This document shows positions 34,969-46,097 of a stretch of DNA of 63,043 nucleotides, piece after piece; within the stretch, counting starts at the first letter, position 1; every line of letters begins with the position of its first letter. The stretch is from Hypholoma sublateritium FD-334 SS-4. Lineage: Eukaryota; Basidiomycota; Agaricomycetes; Agaricales; Strophariaceae. The notes beneath the pieces were generated by a model. It saw only the letters and a list, made by a program, of their open reading frames with translations, did not search any database and was not told the DNA's origin. The position numbers were made by a program, and so were the translations under genes. The stretch lies in NCBI GenBank assembly GCA_000827495.1, contig KN817684.1:1-63043 (forward strand), read 5' to 3'.

Positions 34969-35634
34969 TAGTGCTGGGTTTGTTACTTACATGTTAGTAA
35001 CATGTAGGTATATCACACGTTACTAACACGTTATTAACAATTCTCACCGAGGGGGGTCGATTTTGCACTGTGATATACTTGAGAGATACCCAATATGGTA
35101 ATGATTACATCAGCAGTCTAGCCCGACAAAATAATATTATCAGTGCTCCAAATCTACACAGCCAAGCCAGTTAGGTCTTCACCAGTTGAACCATGCGAGG
35201 CTCCCAGCAACTGACTACGAGAATTTTGTCTCCCGCCGTACCCAGGTTCTCAACATGAGAGTGCCTTCAGGATGCCGGGAATTGCCGGTAATGCCACAAG
35301 AAGTGCTGCTTGGCACTTGCTCGCCGGAGTTTGGCCGGAGTCGCCGCTCACTGNTGCCCGAAGCTCCCAAATCTCCTCAAGTATGNTGATCACTGGCTCT
35401 GGCGCAACGGNGCCATCGAAAAATGGGCTATCAACGATTTTATTTGTTATGTACTGGTTTCTAGCACGTTATATAGCCATTTTTTGACGTTATTAACTTG
35501 TTACTAGCCGCGATAATAAGAAATTCCCACGGGGGAAACTCACATGTTAATAACAAAGGTATCTAACCTCACGGAGACCCCCCTACCAATCTCACGTTGG
35601 TAACATTGGCCGAAACCAATCTAACCCAGCACTA
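34969..35634. mobile_element. Non-autonomous hAT element (666 bp)
   Basis: The ends are inverted repeats: TAGTGCTGGGTT at the left and AACCCAGCACTA at the right. They are flanked by a perfect 8-bp duplication, ATCTACAT. An 8-bp duplication and a TAGNG end are hallmarks of the hAT superfamily. Inside both ends are several copies of the palindromic word GTTANTAAC, as expected for transposase-binding subterminal repeats. There is no transposase frame, so it must depend on an autonomous relative elsewhere. Three N calls lie in the middle (35354, 35386, 35411). It lies about 310 bases upstream of the RNase H gene start. Confidence 0.88.
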
Positions 35635-35642
35635 ATCTACAT
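35635..35642 (+). repeat. Right target-site duplication of the hAT element
   Basis: ATCTACAT directly after the right terminal inverted repeat. Confidence 0.85.
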
Positions 35643-35947
35643 ATAGCTATGTAGATGCCTCAGCTACATCTCCGACAGATATATTTTCGGCTGCGCCACC
35701 CTGTTTGCTGAGCAATATTGCATTGCAAATGTGACAGTGAACACTGTCATCCTCATATGGCTTTCCGTATATCATGCCCTGGCCACTTGGCTCGGGGTTT
35801 GTGGCTAGGTCTAGGTGGTGCTGCGCCGCATCGCTGCTGTGAAGGCCCCCAATTTAAATAGGTTCTCCTCACTGGAAAGTGTTATCCCCCAATTACCATA
35901 AAGACATAGTCCGATTCTCAGCGTCTTCAGTGCTCAGCCAGCCGCAA
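35643..35947. other. 5' flank of the RNase H gene
   Basis: No coding signal. The frame upstream of the chosen ATG is open for 69 bases but lacks an ATG. Confidence 0.5.
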
Positions 35948-36649
35948 ATGTCATATCACGCCCCGACTCTGCCAAACTATACGCGTATGACGGATCTCGA
36001 TTTATGCTTACCCACTTTTCGTCCCTCCGTCCCCTTTGCGTTCAACAGCCGCCGCTATCCCGCTCATCCGGACCAGGACCCCCTGACAATCTTCCAGCCT
36101 ATGATCAACGCGAATAGAATATGCCCCGCTCCACGATGGGTCGAGCTGGACTCAGAGTGGGAAAGTGGAGGGGACGAACACGCCGTCCTTGTCTTCACTG
36201 ACGGCGCAGCACCCAACAACGGTTACTCCAACGTACGCGGAGGGTGTGGAATTGCATTGCGTCCCGACACATTCAACGGTATTTCCTTCCCACTCGAGCG
36301 CGTGGGTGGTGCGCCGCTGTCGTCTAACCGCGCCGAGCTACGCGCGGTGCATGCCGCGTTGACGCTGCGCGACTGGCGAAAGGAAGGCTTCGGAAAGCTC
36401 GTTATTGCGTGCGATTCACAGTATGTCGTGCGTGGTGCGTGCGAGTGGGTTGTTAACTGGAAGGAGAATGGTTGGAAGAACACCAATGGCCGGAACGTCA
36501 CTAATAAGGATCTATGGATGATGTTGATAAGACGTATCGAGGAACTGGAGCGTGCGGGGACTGTGGTCCAGTTCTACCTGATCCTGCGCAGGTATAATCT
36601 AGCAGATAGGTTAGCCAAGGCCGGCGTGGTGGGTGATTTTGTTTGTTGA
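35948..36649 (+). CDS. Ribonuclease H (type 1 fold) protein
   Basis: A single exon of 233 residues. The RNase H1-type catalytic set is present: FTDGAAPNNG (first Asp), SSNRAELRAVHAAL (Glu), IACDSQYVVRG (Asp), and YNLADRLAK near the end (last Asp). WVVNWKENGWKN and NKDLWMMLIRRIEEL are typical of the fungal members. It would cut RNA in RNA-DNA hybrids. There is no hybrid-binding domain and no mitochondrial signal is obvious. Such stand-alone genes are common in Agaricomycetes and may be domesticated retroelement domains. The segment before the last Asp (FYLILRRYN) departs from the usual form, where an Arg-Glu-Trp-Asn precedes it. I start at the ATG at 35948. Confidence 0.88.
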   Translation: MSYHAPTLPNYTRMTDLDLCLPTFRPSVPFAFNSRRYPAHPDQDPLTIFQPMINANRICPAPRWVELDSEWESGGDEHAVLVFTDGAAPNNGYSNVRGGCGIALRPDTFNGISFPLERVGGAPLSSNRAELRAVHAALTLRDWRKEGFGKLVIACDSQYVVRGACEWVVNWKENGWKNTNGRNVTNKDLWMMLIRRIEELERAGTVVQFYLILRRYNLADRLAKAGVVGDFVC

Positions 36650-37936
36650 AGCCCCATCTGTACCTGACTTTTCGCCATTCAAAGAGGTATACGAATGTTC
36701 CTACTGAATGGGAAGATGTAACGGGCGACCAATCGCTTTGAAAACATCAACAGTCACCACTGTGGTACTAACACTGGAGGTAGCTGAGGTAGGGGCGTGG
36801 AAAGACGGAAAAGATTGTCGGCGGGACCCGGCCGACTTTCCCCGGGACTCGGCCCCTTTAGCCATGTGAACATGCCAAAGTGTCGAGAAGCGCTGGCGCG
36901 AGCTGAGCGCTGAGCGACAACTCGGCTCGATACTATCACGTGCGGGGTTATGCAAAAGTATAGAGAGTTGCAAAACACCACATTGTCTCTTTATCAGGAG
37001 CTCTGCTGCCAAATAAAATAAATATTCTAAAGTAGTTACATGTTACAATCAGGTTTCCCAAAAAAAAAGTAAAATCGGCGCATTTCTTGGTTCTCTATGC
37101 CTTAATCAACGTTCAAATTCTTGGTGAACGCGTCATTTGTGAGAACGAAGCACATTTTCTGCAAGCCTACANGTAAATATACATCAAAGAAGTGACATTT
37201 ATTGTAGGAGTACTACTCCTACAACCATTCCACCACATATTTNNTTCAGATATGGGTGTTTGAAAGAGATATCGAGAANCTGCTGGTGCGTGATGGAATT
37301 TGCATGCTTTTAAGGTTTTGAGAATCAAACTCCGCTCAGGCGAGATCAACAAGTCGCGTCGCGCCTGTCTCGGGCTCTCTTCGGAGTTTCGCAAAATCGT
37401 GACAGCCGGGCTCTCGCCGCACGTCACATTTTTGCAACTCCTTGTTTTTGGCATCCTTTTACCGGCAGATGTCTGGCAGAGCAGAATCATCCCCGATTCT
37501 CGTATTATTTCATATTATAGTAGAAGATAGGTACATATAGGTATACGGAAAGTTAAATGGTAAGGCTCGCAAAACTGAAGCAGTTGTCTGAAATTTGGCA
37601 GAATTTTTGCAACTCTGCTCCAATGATAGTACTGGTGTATTTTGCAGATACTGATACTGATACTGAGTTTAAAATATGCACAGCATTGGTAAGCTCCGCT
37701 CAGCCACCCTTCGACCCTTCGACAATGTCGCGCTCATTGGCAGGCCCACTCCACCCGCTGAGNATCTCAACGCCATTCCGATGCTCTCGCCGCCATCGTA
37801 GTCTTACTGCATCTTTATCTGCTGATTATCTATGTAAGTCCAGCCTCTTTCCCCCGTAATGCATACTAACTACCTTGTTATGTCTAGTTATAATTAAATT
37901 TGAAACAAATCGGCATACCGCCGTCAACACTGCACA
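36650..37936. other. Intergenic, no gene seen
   Basis: Some N calls and AT-rich stretches. No terminal inverted repeat could be paired with the right flank of the next gene. Confidence 0.5.
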
Positions 37937-40900
37937 ATGCCCGCACCTATCAGCCCGCCCGCAAGTGATAGTGCATTTCTGGACACTGCAGGTAAGTGCG
38001 CATTCTATATATGACGCGCGTAATCTAACGAACCTCTTTTTTCCCAGCTATAGTTCATTTGAATACCATCAATAACGCAGGAGGTCCGGACCAGGCTCAC
38101 CTGAAATGGTTCATGTGCTCTGGTTTATCCAGTGCAAATGACATTCCCATGGCTGATGACGATCCGAGCTACCAAACCACGTTTCCGCGTCCGACGCAAA
38201 AGCCAAAGCACGGACGAGCCGTTACTGCAAGCAGGACCTCCACAAAAACCCGCAAGCAGGCAATCATAGGCCCCAAGCGTCCGCGTGGCCGTCCTCGTAA
38301 AGCAACGGCAGATGTTCCAGCTGCCGGAGNGCCACGGCGACCAGTCGGACGTCCGCGAAAGCAGCCTAAAGAGGACGAAGGAGTAATTATTGACTTTGGC
38401 GCTTTTGTGCGTATCACAGATCTCTCTTACCTTGATATAACATGCTAACTTATCTCTCAAGGTTGTTCCTGGCAGCCACTCGCAGGAAATTGTTAGCAGT
38501 ATTCCGGCGTCGAGTTTTTCTCAGCGCACGGCCCAAACTGGCCCGCTGAGGATCATTCCAGACGTGGACCCAGACCGACCGGTGGATAATAGCGGATGCG
38601 ATAATGATAACGACGATGATGGAAATGGAGTTGGAAGTGAGGATGACGAAGCGGATGTCAACGAGGACGACGATTCAGGAGACGAGGATAATCTGCCTAC
38701 ACCCCGACGTCAGCGCCAACCTCTTCCGGCATGGCTAATGCGCCCGTTCAGGGCCCATGTTGACGCATCCCAAAGCAAATTTCGTGACGCAAAGGGTTTA
38801 CCGCCGCTGTACTCTGAAGACGCCTGTCTCTCCTTTCATCGCCCCTCGACCCTCTTTCTTCTCAATCACCCTCAACTCTCGCCGGAGGTTCTTTACAACC
38901 CCAAATTCATTCTATGGGATCCAATGGCATTTTGTAACAAGATCCCGTGTCCAAACTGCGCCAACGCACTTCAGCGTCACAATGTTATACCTCGCCCTCG
39001 CCGAGTTGTTGATATCGATGGCTCAATCTGGCTAATTGGGTATCGTTATCGGTGCCGAGGCTGTGTTCATCCAATATCAGGAAAAAACACTGTCACCTTC
39101 CGCAGCTGGGATCCTCGGATACTTGCCGTGTTACCTGTGGCCATCGCTGCTGAATTCCCTGCGAAGTTAACTCATCGTAGCGGAATCACAAATAGATTGT
39201 TTTCTTTCATGCGATCATGTCTGACTAGTGGGATGGGCGTTAAGCAATTCTCAGATGCACTGCGTGTGCAGCATCTCCTTCGGTATGATTGTCTGCACCA
39301 ACAATATCTTCTAGTCCTTGCGCAGCGCTTCGAGATGGATGAATGGCTCGGCAAGCAATATCCATCATTCCTGCCATTTGATGACACGAGTACGGATGGT
39401 CCACGAAACTTTGTTCCAAGTGCTCAGTGGCTTCGAGGTGTATATGACACGTTCATCGAGGAGCACCAGCAGGACTTCAATCAGCATATGGCATTGCTCT
39501 CTGCTGAGGTTTGCGCCATTGATCACAGTCATAAGGTATGTTTATCATTACCACACTTCTCTACCTTTACATACTTGTATCTAACTGTCTTTTATGTAGA
39601 TCACAAAACATATTGCAACTGTAAATGGAGAACGAGTGTTTACAGCACTTCTGACTGTCACAAATCAGAATGGCCAAGTGCGAGAATTCAACCTTGTCGC
39701 AACAAAGTCGCATTCCCAGTTTGAATCCGCTCTTATCAAGATTCGATATTCACTCCTCATGTACGGTCATCTCCAGCCCTATCTTTTTTACACAGACAAC
39801 ATGGCAGATAAAGCCTTCCTTGAATCATGCTTTCCATCATTGCGTGAGGGAGTAGTCCCGATTGAGAAGTACAGCAACCTTGAACCGTTTTCAATTCCTG
39901 AAGATGTTGAAGTCCTGGTCAAAGATGAGGCCTCGTCAATCAATGCAGCACTCTCGACCATTCTTGATGATGTACCAGTCGAAGAATCCGAACCTGATAT
40001 CGTTATTGGTTTCGACGCGGAATGGAACGTCACTGTTGGTGATTGGGGAAATTACACGCGCGGGGAAGTTTCTGTGATACAGATTGCTTATGAGCGACGT
40101 GTCTATATTCTTCAGGTGTGTACTTTTCTTATTCCATTACTCATTTCTTGCTTATTTTGTTTTAGATTTCGCGGATGATTATTGAACGACGCCTTCCAGA
40201 GAAGCTTATTATGCTTCTGAGCAATCCTCGTGTTCGAAAAGCTGGCCGTATGGTTTCAAGTGACCTCAAGTACCTTGAAAGCAGCCTGGATGATCCCCCA
40301 CCCTTTCTCGGTGCGCTGGATCTTGCTGTTTTTGCGCGAGATCGCAATGTAGTGCCAAATGCAAAAATAGGCCTAGCAGACCTATGTGCTATTGTCCTCC
40401 AGAAACAGCTGGCCAAGAATGTATCGGAACGAGTCAGTAATGCCTGGGAGGAGAGAACACTCACGCCTACACAAATTCGCTATGCAGCATGTGATGCATA
40501 CGCCCCTCTTCTCATTTACGAGAAACTTTCTTCGATTGCCGCGCCCAGTGTACTTCCTGAGGCACTTATCCCTGGTACCCCAGTTCTACTCTATGGAACC
40601 GACCAGAAAATCATTGCACGTGGGACACTGCCTGAAAAGTTATATCAGCAGTATGACGCAATCAATCTGACACCTACACGAATTCTCGTCAACATTGAAC
40701 ACATTCAAATACCAGCAGCCAAGCTCTCAACACACAATAATCGTGAACTTAGCAGCTTTGGGAATGTTCCATTTAAAGCTGTGTGCCGTCGAAGTCATCT
40801 TCGCGTTTATGACCCAAATTCTCCCGCCTTTTTCCTGCTGGATACATGTGCACGTACCACTCAGAGTACCGACATGGATACTGATCCTGGGCCGGCCTCA

Positions 40901-42949
40901 ACTATGTCTAATGAAGGTTCTAAGCAGGATAATCAAGCCGAAGGTAGCTCCGAATCTGACAAATCTGGAGGAGTTGGGGATCTTGTTGGGAACACTGATA
41001 TCTCAGAGTCTGGAGCTGTTCTTGGGGAAGCTGCTAGTGTTCACCCAACTTATGCTCGTGATCTGGAGAGTGCCAAACATGGAGACGAAGTCATGGGAAA
41101 CATGGAAGACAGCGAGTGGGATGAGCATATACGAAGTCGCGTCCTCAAGGACATTTTTCACGTTTTCAACATGCTACGTATCTCGACAGTGCATGGATTG
41201 CGAAATGAGTTTGCCCGCGCCCTCTGTGATGCTATTTTTATTCCGGACAAAGAAGATCGTGCCCGTATTGCAGCATACGGTGAAACACTCGAACCACCTA
41301 TGACTTTTGAGGAAATTCGAGCATCTAAACCGACCTGGCTATGGCGACACTGTAAACGCGTGATTCCACCACCAAAAGAACTGTATCCGCTTGTTCAGGA
41401 TATTTTCTCCACGTACGGACCTCTCAAAGATGCTACCACTGGGCTTCCTCTTTTTGCGCATCAACAGTGGCAATCATCCAAGCAGATTCTTGAACTTATC
41501 CGTCAAGGCTTTGTTTCTGACCCACCCGGTATTCCTCTTTACACGCGCATTGGAATTGATCCAAAAGCATGCAACCTTCCAGTCTATCGCTGCTTTTGTG
41601 GAACAAATTTCACAGAGGGGGGTGTGCACACTCATCTACGTTCGAAGCTTCCAACATCCGGGGCGTCAATACGTCACGTCAATGCAAGTTTATCAGATTT
41701 TGTACTGCGGCATAATCTTCGTGTACGTTTTTTTACATAAATCATTCCGTATTTGGTGCTCATGTATTCAATATTTCAGGTAGGAACGTACAATGAAACA
41801 GGACAAAAATATTGTGGACACTATGATATTTGGCTTACAAATGCACTTCAAGAGCTTCTGGTGTTTGTTGAGGAAATATTAATCAACCCTACCCTCATTA
41901 CAGGATGGGTGAATGGAAATCTCTATACACCCACCACAGAAACTATCGGCATCATTCCTGTACCTCCAGATGTCCGCGAATCAAGTGGAATGGCCGATTT
42001 TAACCCTAATCTTGACCATGACCGGAAACACCACTACCTTGCATCCAAACAAGGCACGCGCAAGGCAATTCTGCCTGTTCATACGCCGGAAGAACATGCT
42101 CTGTTCAAACATCTCATGAAGTCCCACGAAGCATTCGGAACACGCTCAAAGGGACCAGCCTGGGCACAGTGTGTCCAAGTGTGGAATACGTACGCTGACA
42201 CACACGAAAATATCTATTACAAGGCAAGTATCGAAGAAAGTCTTATTCCAGAGCCTGATTTACTCATATTTCTTGTTCCATTTGCCATTGTGCAGCTAAC
42301 CGAGCAGCTGAAGACGTACCACACACATTGGATGGTGACATTGAATGTAAAGCAGTCAAAGTCATTATCATCAAAAGCTCGTCTTCCCGTCAACAAAGCC
42401 GCGCAAGATCCTTCTCGATCCGCCAAAGCGCCATCTGTTCCTCAAAAATCACTAAAGCGAGACTCTGTCACTGCAGGGTTCAATCCGGTTTCCATATCTG
42501 TACGGGTACCACATTCCGCGGCTGCCGGTACTGCGCACACCTCGTCGGCGAGCACATACTACCACACTCCTGGATCTAGTCGAGATACTGGAGCCGCCGT
42601 CTTTCCAACGTCCAATCAGCCAAGGTTCTCACCGATGTCAACTGAGCCCATCGTCGACTCTGCCAGTGCAGAGTCATCATCCGTGCATGGCCCTGTGCAT
42701 CGTGATCCAACCCCGCGTGAAGCTGCTGAAGAAATTGCACGACAGCGAGTCGCACAGCAAATACGAAACTCACGTGTGCAGAACAGGACTCGGAAAATAC
42801 GTACATGTCGAAAGTGCGCTCAGCCGGGTTGTCCAGGCAGTCAGAGGGTGGCAAACTGCAGGAATAAATGCCGTGATTGTGGGATGGGTGATTGCAGGGG
42901 ACGAAATACAAAGAGATCAGATAAGACATGTTACGAGGGCTGGGACTGA
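37937..42949 (+). CDS. AT-hook / zinc / DDE-like / 3'-5' exonuclease fusion protein
   Basis: Six exons (37937-37991, 38048-38406, 38462-39535, 39600-40115, 40166-41722, 41780-42949) give 1576 residues. In order: two AT-hooks near residues 93-125 (KRPRGRPRK and PVGRPRKQP); an acidic stretch; a zinc-binding region near 300-335 (PCPNCANAL, then RYRCRGC) that resembles what I recall as DUF6729; and a region near 490-600 with CAIDHSHK and YTDN that looks like a DDE-type RNase H fold. Next is a DEDDy exonuclease at 625-790, with IGFDAEW, SSDLKYLE and YAACDAY, related to WRN/RNase D. A Cys-rich tail lies at about 1529-1576 (CRKCAQPGC, CRDCGMGDC). AT-hooks suggest a nuclear DNA-binding role. I read it as a transposon-derived or selfish gene. 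One N falls in the second AT-hook (38330). Confidence 0.85.
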
Positions 42950-43852
42950 GTTGTCGCCGTGGTGCATATGATAATGTGGCAGTGCGTTCTGATTACACTA
43001 CTTACTGTGACTGTACATTATACTGTATTATATTACTAGTTCTCTTAATACAAATCTTTTGGGTTTTGGTACAGGTATATATGAGCAAGTTGGAGCTTAG
43101 AATGTGGCTGCGTTGCGGGGCCGGCGGCGAGCTCTTCAGTGTAAGAAATATCGGATGAGCCCGGTGGCTGGGCATTTGGCGCTGCCACAGCAGCACGCGA
43201 ACTCTAAGCTCTAAGCGAGTATCGTGAGCCAGTCCGCCGTATTTTCCGAAAAGGGAAAATAATGTCGGTCAGGGACGCGATATTTCGTGGGGAGCAGCAA
43301 TAAGCGAGTATTGAAGATGGTGAACCGGCTCGCGAGTCGCATGCCAATCTATTTACAGAAGCAGTCTTGTTATCAATGGAGTTGGCAGAGTATATTTGGT
43401 AGGGTCTCCTGGCTAGAGGAACCGGAAGACTGACTGGAATTCTCTCCCTTTCTCTCCCCTCTTTTTTCTCTTTCCTTTTTCGGCTTCTTTCTTTTTCGAT
43501 TTATTTTCCTAATATTTTGCAAAACACACCAGTATCGGGCCGACAACTCAGCAATCAGACCCAGTGAAAACCGGCTCTGGCTCACGTGATTTATTGTTAT
43601 TCACTGCAAACTTGAAACAGTACTCACTGAGCGTCAATTTTTATAAATGACTCAAAATAGCTTGCGCGTTGCGGACAGACACGACAAATGCAATATGAAA
43701 AGACCCAATAAAAACATATGTTGAGTATTTGAAAATATTGGAATACATTTGCACGACATTAAAGCGAATGCGGGACAAATGTGGGTAAATTAATCTAGGC
43801 ATTTCTCAAATTCCAATATAGCGAAGTCGATGCATGGCCCCCATTGATAAAA
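42950..43852. other. Intergenic, no gene seen
   Basis: Includes a CT-rich tract at 43441-43500. No coding or structural RNA signal. Confidence 0.6.
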
Positions 43853-45858
43853 CTAATCATCTTTCTCACTTGAAAGAGATTTAGAAAGGGCCTTAAAACG
43901 CTGCATGAAACCAATATAAGTTAGAAAAACATCAAGCTTGACGACTTTGTGAAACGAACCTCCAATTCCTCTGTGGGCAGGGCCGAGAAATAGGCGGCGA
44001 ACTCATCCACTGTACCGTGATGTTGTTCAACCCATTCCTTAGCACAGAGATTCCTAGAGAGAAATCAATATTCATTGAATAGGCAAACATTAAATTTGTA
44101 GCTCACCTCGGGGTGACGGAATGTTTGTTCACTCGCATTTTATTGGGTCGCTTCAAGGGTCTTTGGACATTTTCATTGAGCGAATGGTCGTTCTGGGTTT
44201 GATGCAGCGCCACGTTCGAGGATCCTTGAGCTGGCCCGGGGTGCATGGGATTGGGTGTCAGAAAGGGGGGGTGCAAATGCAACGGCGCAGCTGGAAACGG
44301 CTTGTCAATCTTTGAAGGAGGAGCAGGTTGAACAATCAGACAAAAGCAGATTAGAAAGTAGAAAATGTTTACCGAAAACTGATAATGGGGACGAGCTTTG
44401 GCGAATGGGATGGCTACAGAGTCTGCCATAGCTGTTTCTCCCTGTGAATGTGACATTCAATCGTACTACATTCAAACATACAAGTGCGTAACATAACTCA
44501 CTGTGGCTTGTGCCGGCCTGCCTGGTCCATCAGCAGCAATGGAGTTGACTTGTGGGCCCTTTAGCCATCAGTCAGACTCAGGTTGAGTATAGCATGTTAC
44601 GCGAAGGATCCAGTGAGACGTACCGAATTCGAAATATCCGCAGGTAATAATTCCATCGCTACCGACTCGTCCAAGGACTCTGAGATCTTCTTCTTCTTCT
44701 GGGAGAGGTCCTTCAAGCTACCCTCGACTAGTCGTTTTGATGGAATCTTGCCCTTCGTTTTCTCTGCCTCCTGTTTGGTGATCCAATTGCTTCGCCATTG
44801 AGAGTATATTTCACTAGCAATCTGCTCGCTCTTCCAGTCCAACTCACATAAACCTACCTCTGGGAACCTTGCCACCATGTCACGGTAGAAAGTAGTTCGG
44901 CTACCTGCATCTACTCCTTCGACCCAGCTTGAAAATGTTTTACCTTGGAGTGCAAACCCAACAAAGATCGACCTCGCATAACGCCGTATGTCCGATGCTC
45001 TCCAACCATCGATTATATCACCATTCTCATGCTGAAGGTACCGCATCTTGACATTCTGACCTTGCGATGCTCGACCTTTGCCTCGCTTGCTCTTTGAAGT
45101 ACCACCAGATTGCCCTTGTACACTAGCGATGTCTTCCCCATTGGCGTCATCGTCGTGGGCATCAGCTTCATATTCAGGCTGGGCGTTGATAGGAGCGTCA
45201 TCAATAGATGTGATTTTGTCGTCGGCCAGAGCAGCGAGGTATTCATGTCGAAACCAGAAGGTAATATTGGGATAATCTTCACGTTTGAGCACAGAAGGTT
45301 GGATAACAGCGACAGGGATCCGTTCAACCAGGTGGTCGTATGCCTCTCTGAATGGAAGAATGAGTAAGTTGACAAGATTTATAGCTTGCAATACGCACTT
45401 GAGAACAGAGTTTTTAGCCTCTAAAAGGGCACGTTCCTTCAGGAGGTTGACATTCTCTCGTTGCGTTTCATTGTAATGCGCTTGTAAGGAACGATATAGT
45501 TCGACAGGTACAAACCCGCCGTCAGTTGGGAAGTTAGACCAATCTGAGTCAGAGGACACAGGGGTGGACGCTGCCTTTATAGTTTGACTAAAATCAGTGC
45601 CATATTAATGAGTGAGAGATTCAGTACCTTGAAGTTTTCAAATGGCAAGCCATGCGGGTTTGAATACTGGGATGCATTTGTGCCAGTACTTTCTGACGTC
45701 GCGAGTGAGGTTGGTCGTCCGTCTGAACCGGTGGGGAAGAAGTATTGGTAATTTGCAGACGGCCCTCCATTATGCCCATCCATCCTCCCAGCCATAGCAA
45801 CTCCAGGGAGTGGAGGAGCGTTTGCTCGTTGAAAATAAGGATTGCCAGATGGGTGCAT
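43853..45858 (-). CDS. Unrecognised eight-exon gene
   Basis: Eight exons (45858-45628, 45574-45399, 45347-44624, 44558-44502, 44441-44373, 44309-44107, 44053-43960, 43900-43853) join in frame to 533 residues. The first 77 residues are Pro/Asn/Gly-rich. A coiled helical part follows (ETQRENVNLLKERALLEAK), then an acidic and a basic stretch (SKSKRGKGR). Next is a compact block with ASDIRRYARSIFVGFALQG and SRTTFYRDMVARFPEVGL. The C-terminus (RNLCAKEWVEQHHG, TVDEFAAYFSALPTEELER) is helical and could be HMG-box-like. I recall similar uncharacterised proteins in mushrooms but no function. It is probably nuclear, judged only by the basic stretches. Confidence 0.75.
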
Positions 45859-46097
45859 GGTGGACCGCCACGAAGTGAAGGTTCCTGCAATTCTGCTAAA
45901 TTAATGGTTGCTTACATAATTGTCACTGGAACAAAGCATATAATATTTCGAATGGCAAGTACAAAGGGCAATACAGAGGTAGCAACAACAAAAGTCCGCG
46001 TGAGGACATGACGAAATCGAGCCAGATGTACCTACTCATACACATATACATGGACAAGAGCTAAATCGACAAACACCCAACTGCGCTGACATGAGTC

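Noticed and set aside
36650..43853. Terminal inverted repeats around the exonuclease fusion gene
   Set aside because: I compared the flanks and found only short matches of chance level, such as AGTATCG..GAGCC words; no duplication was seen.
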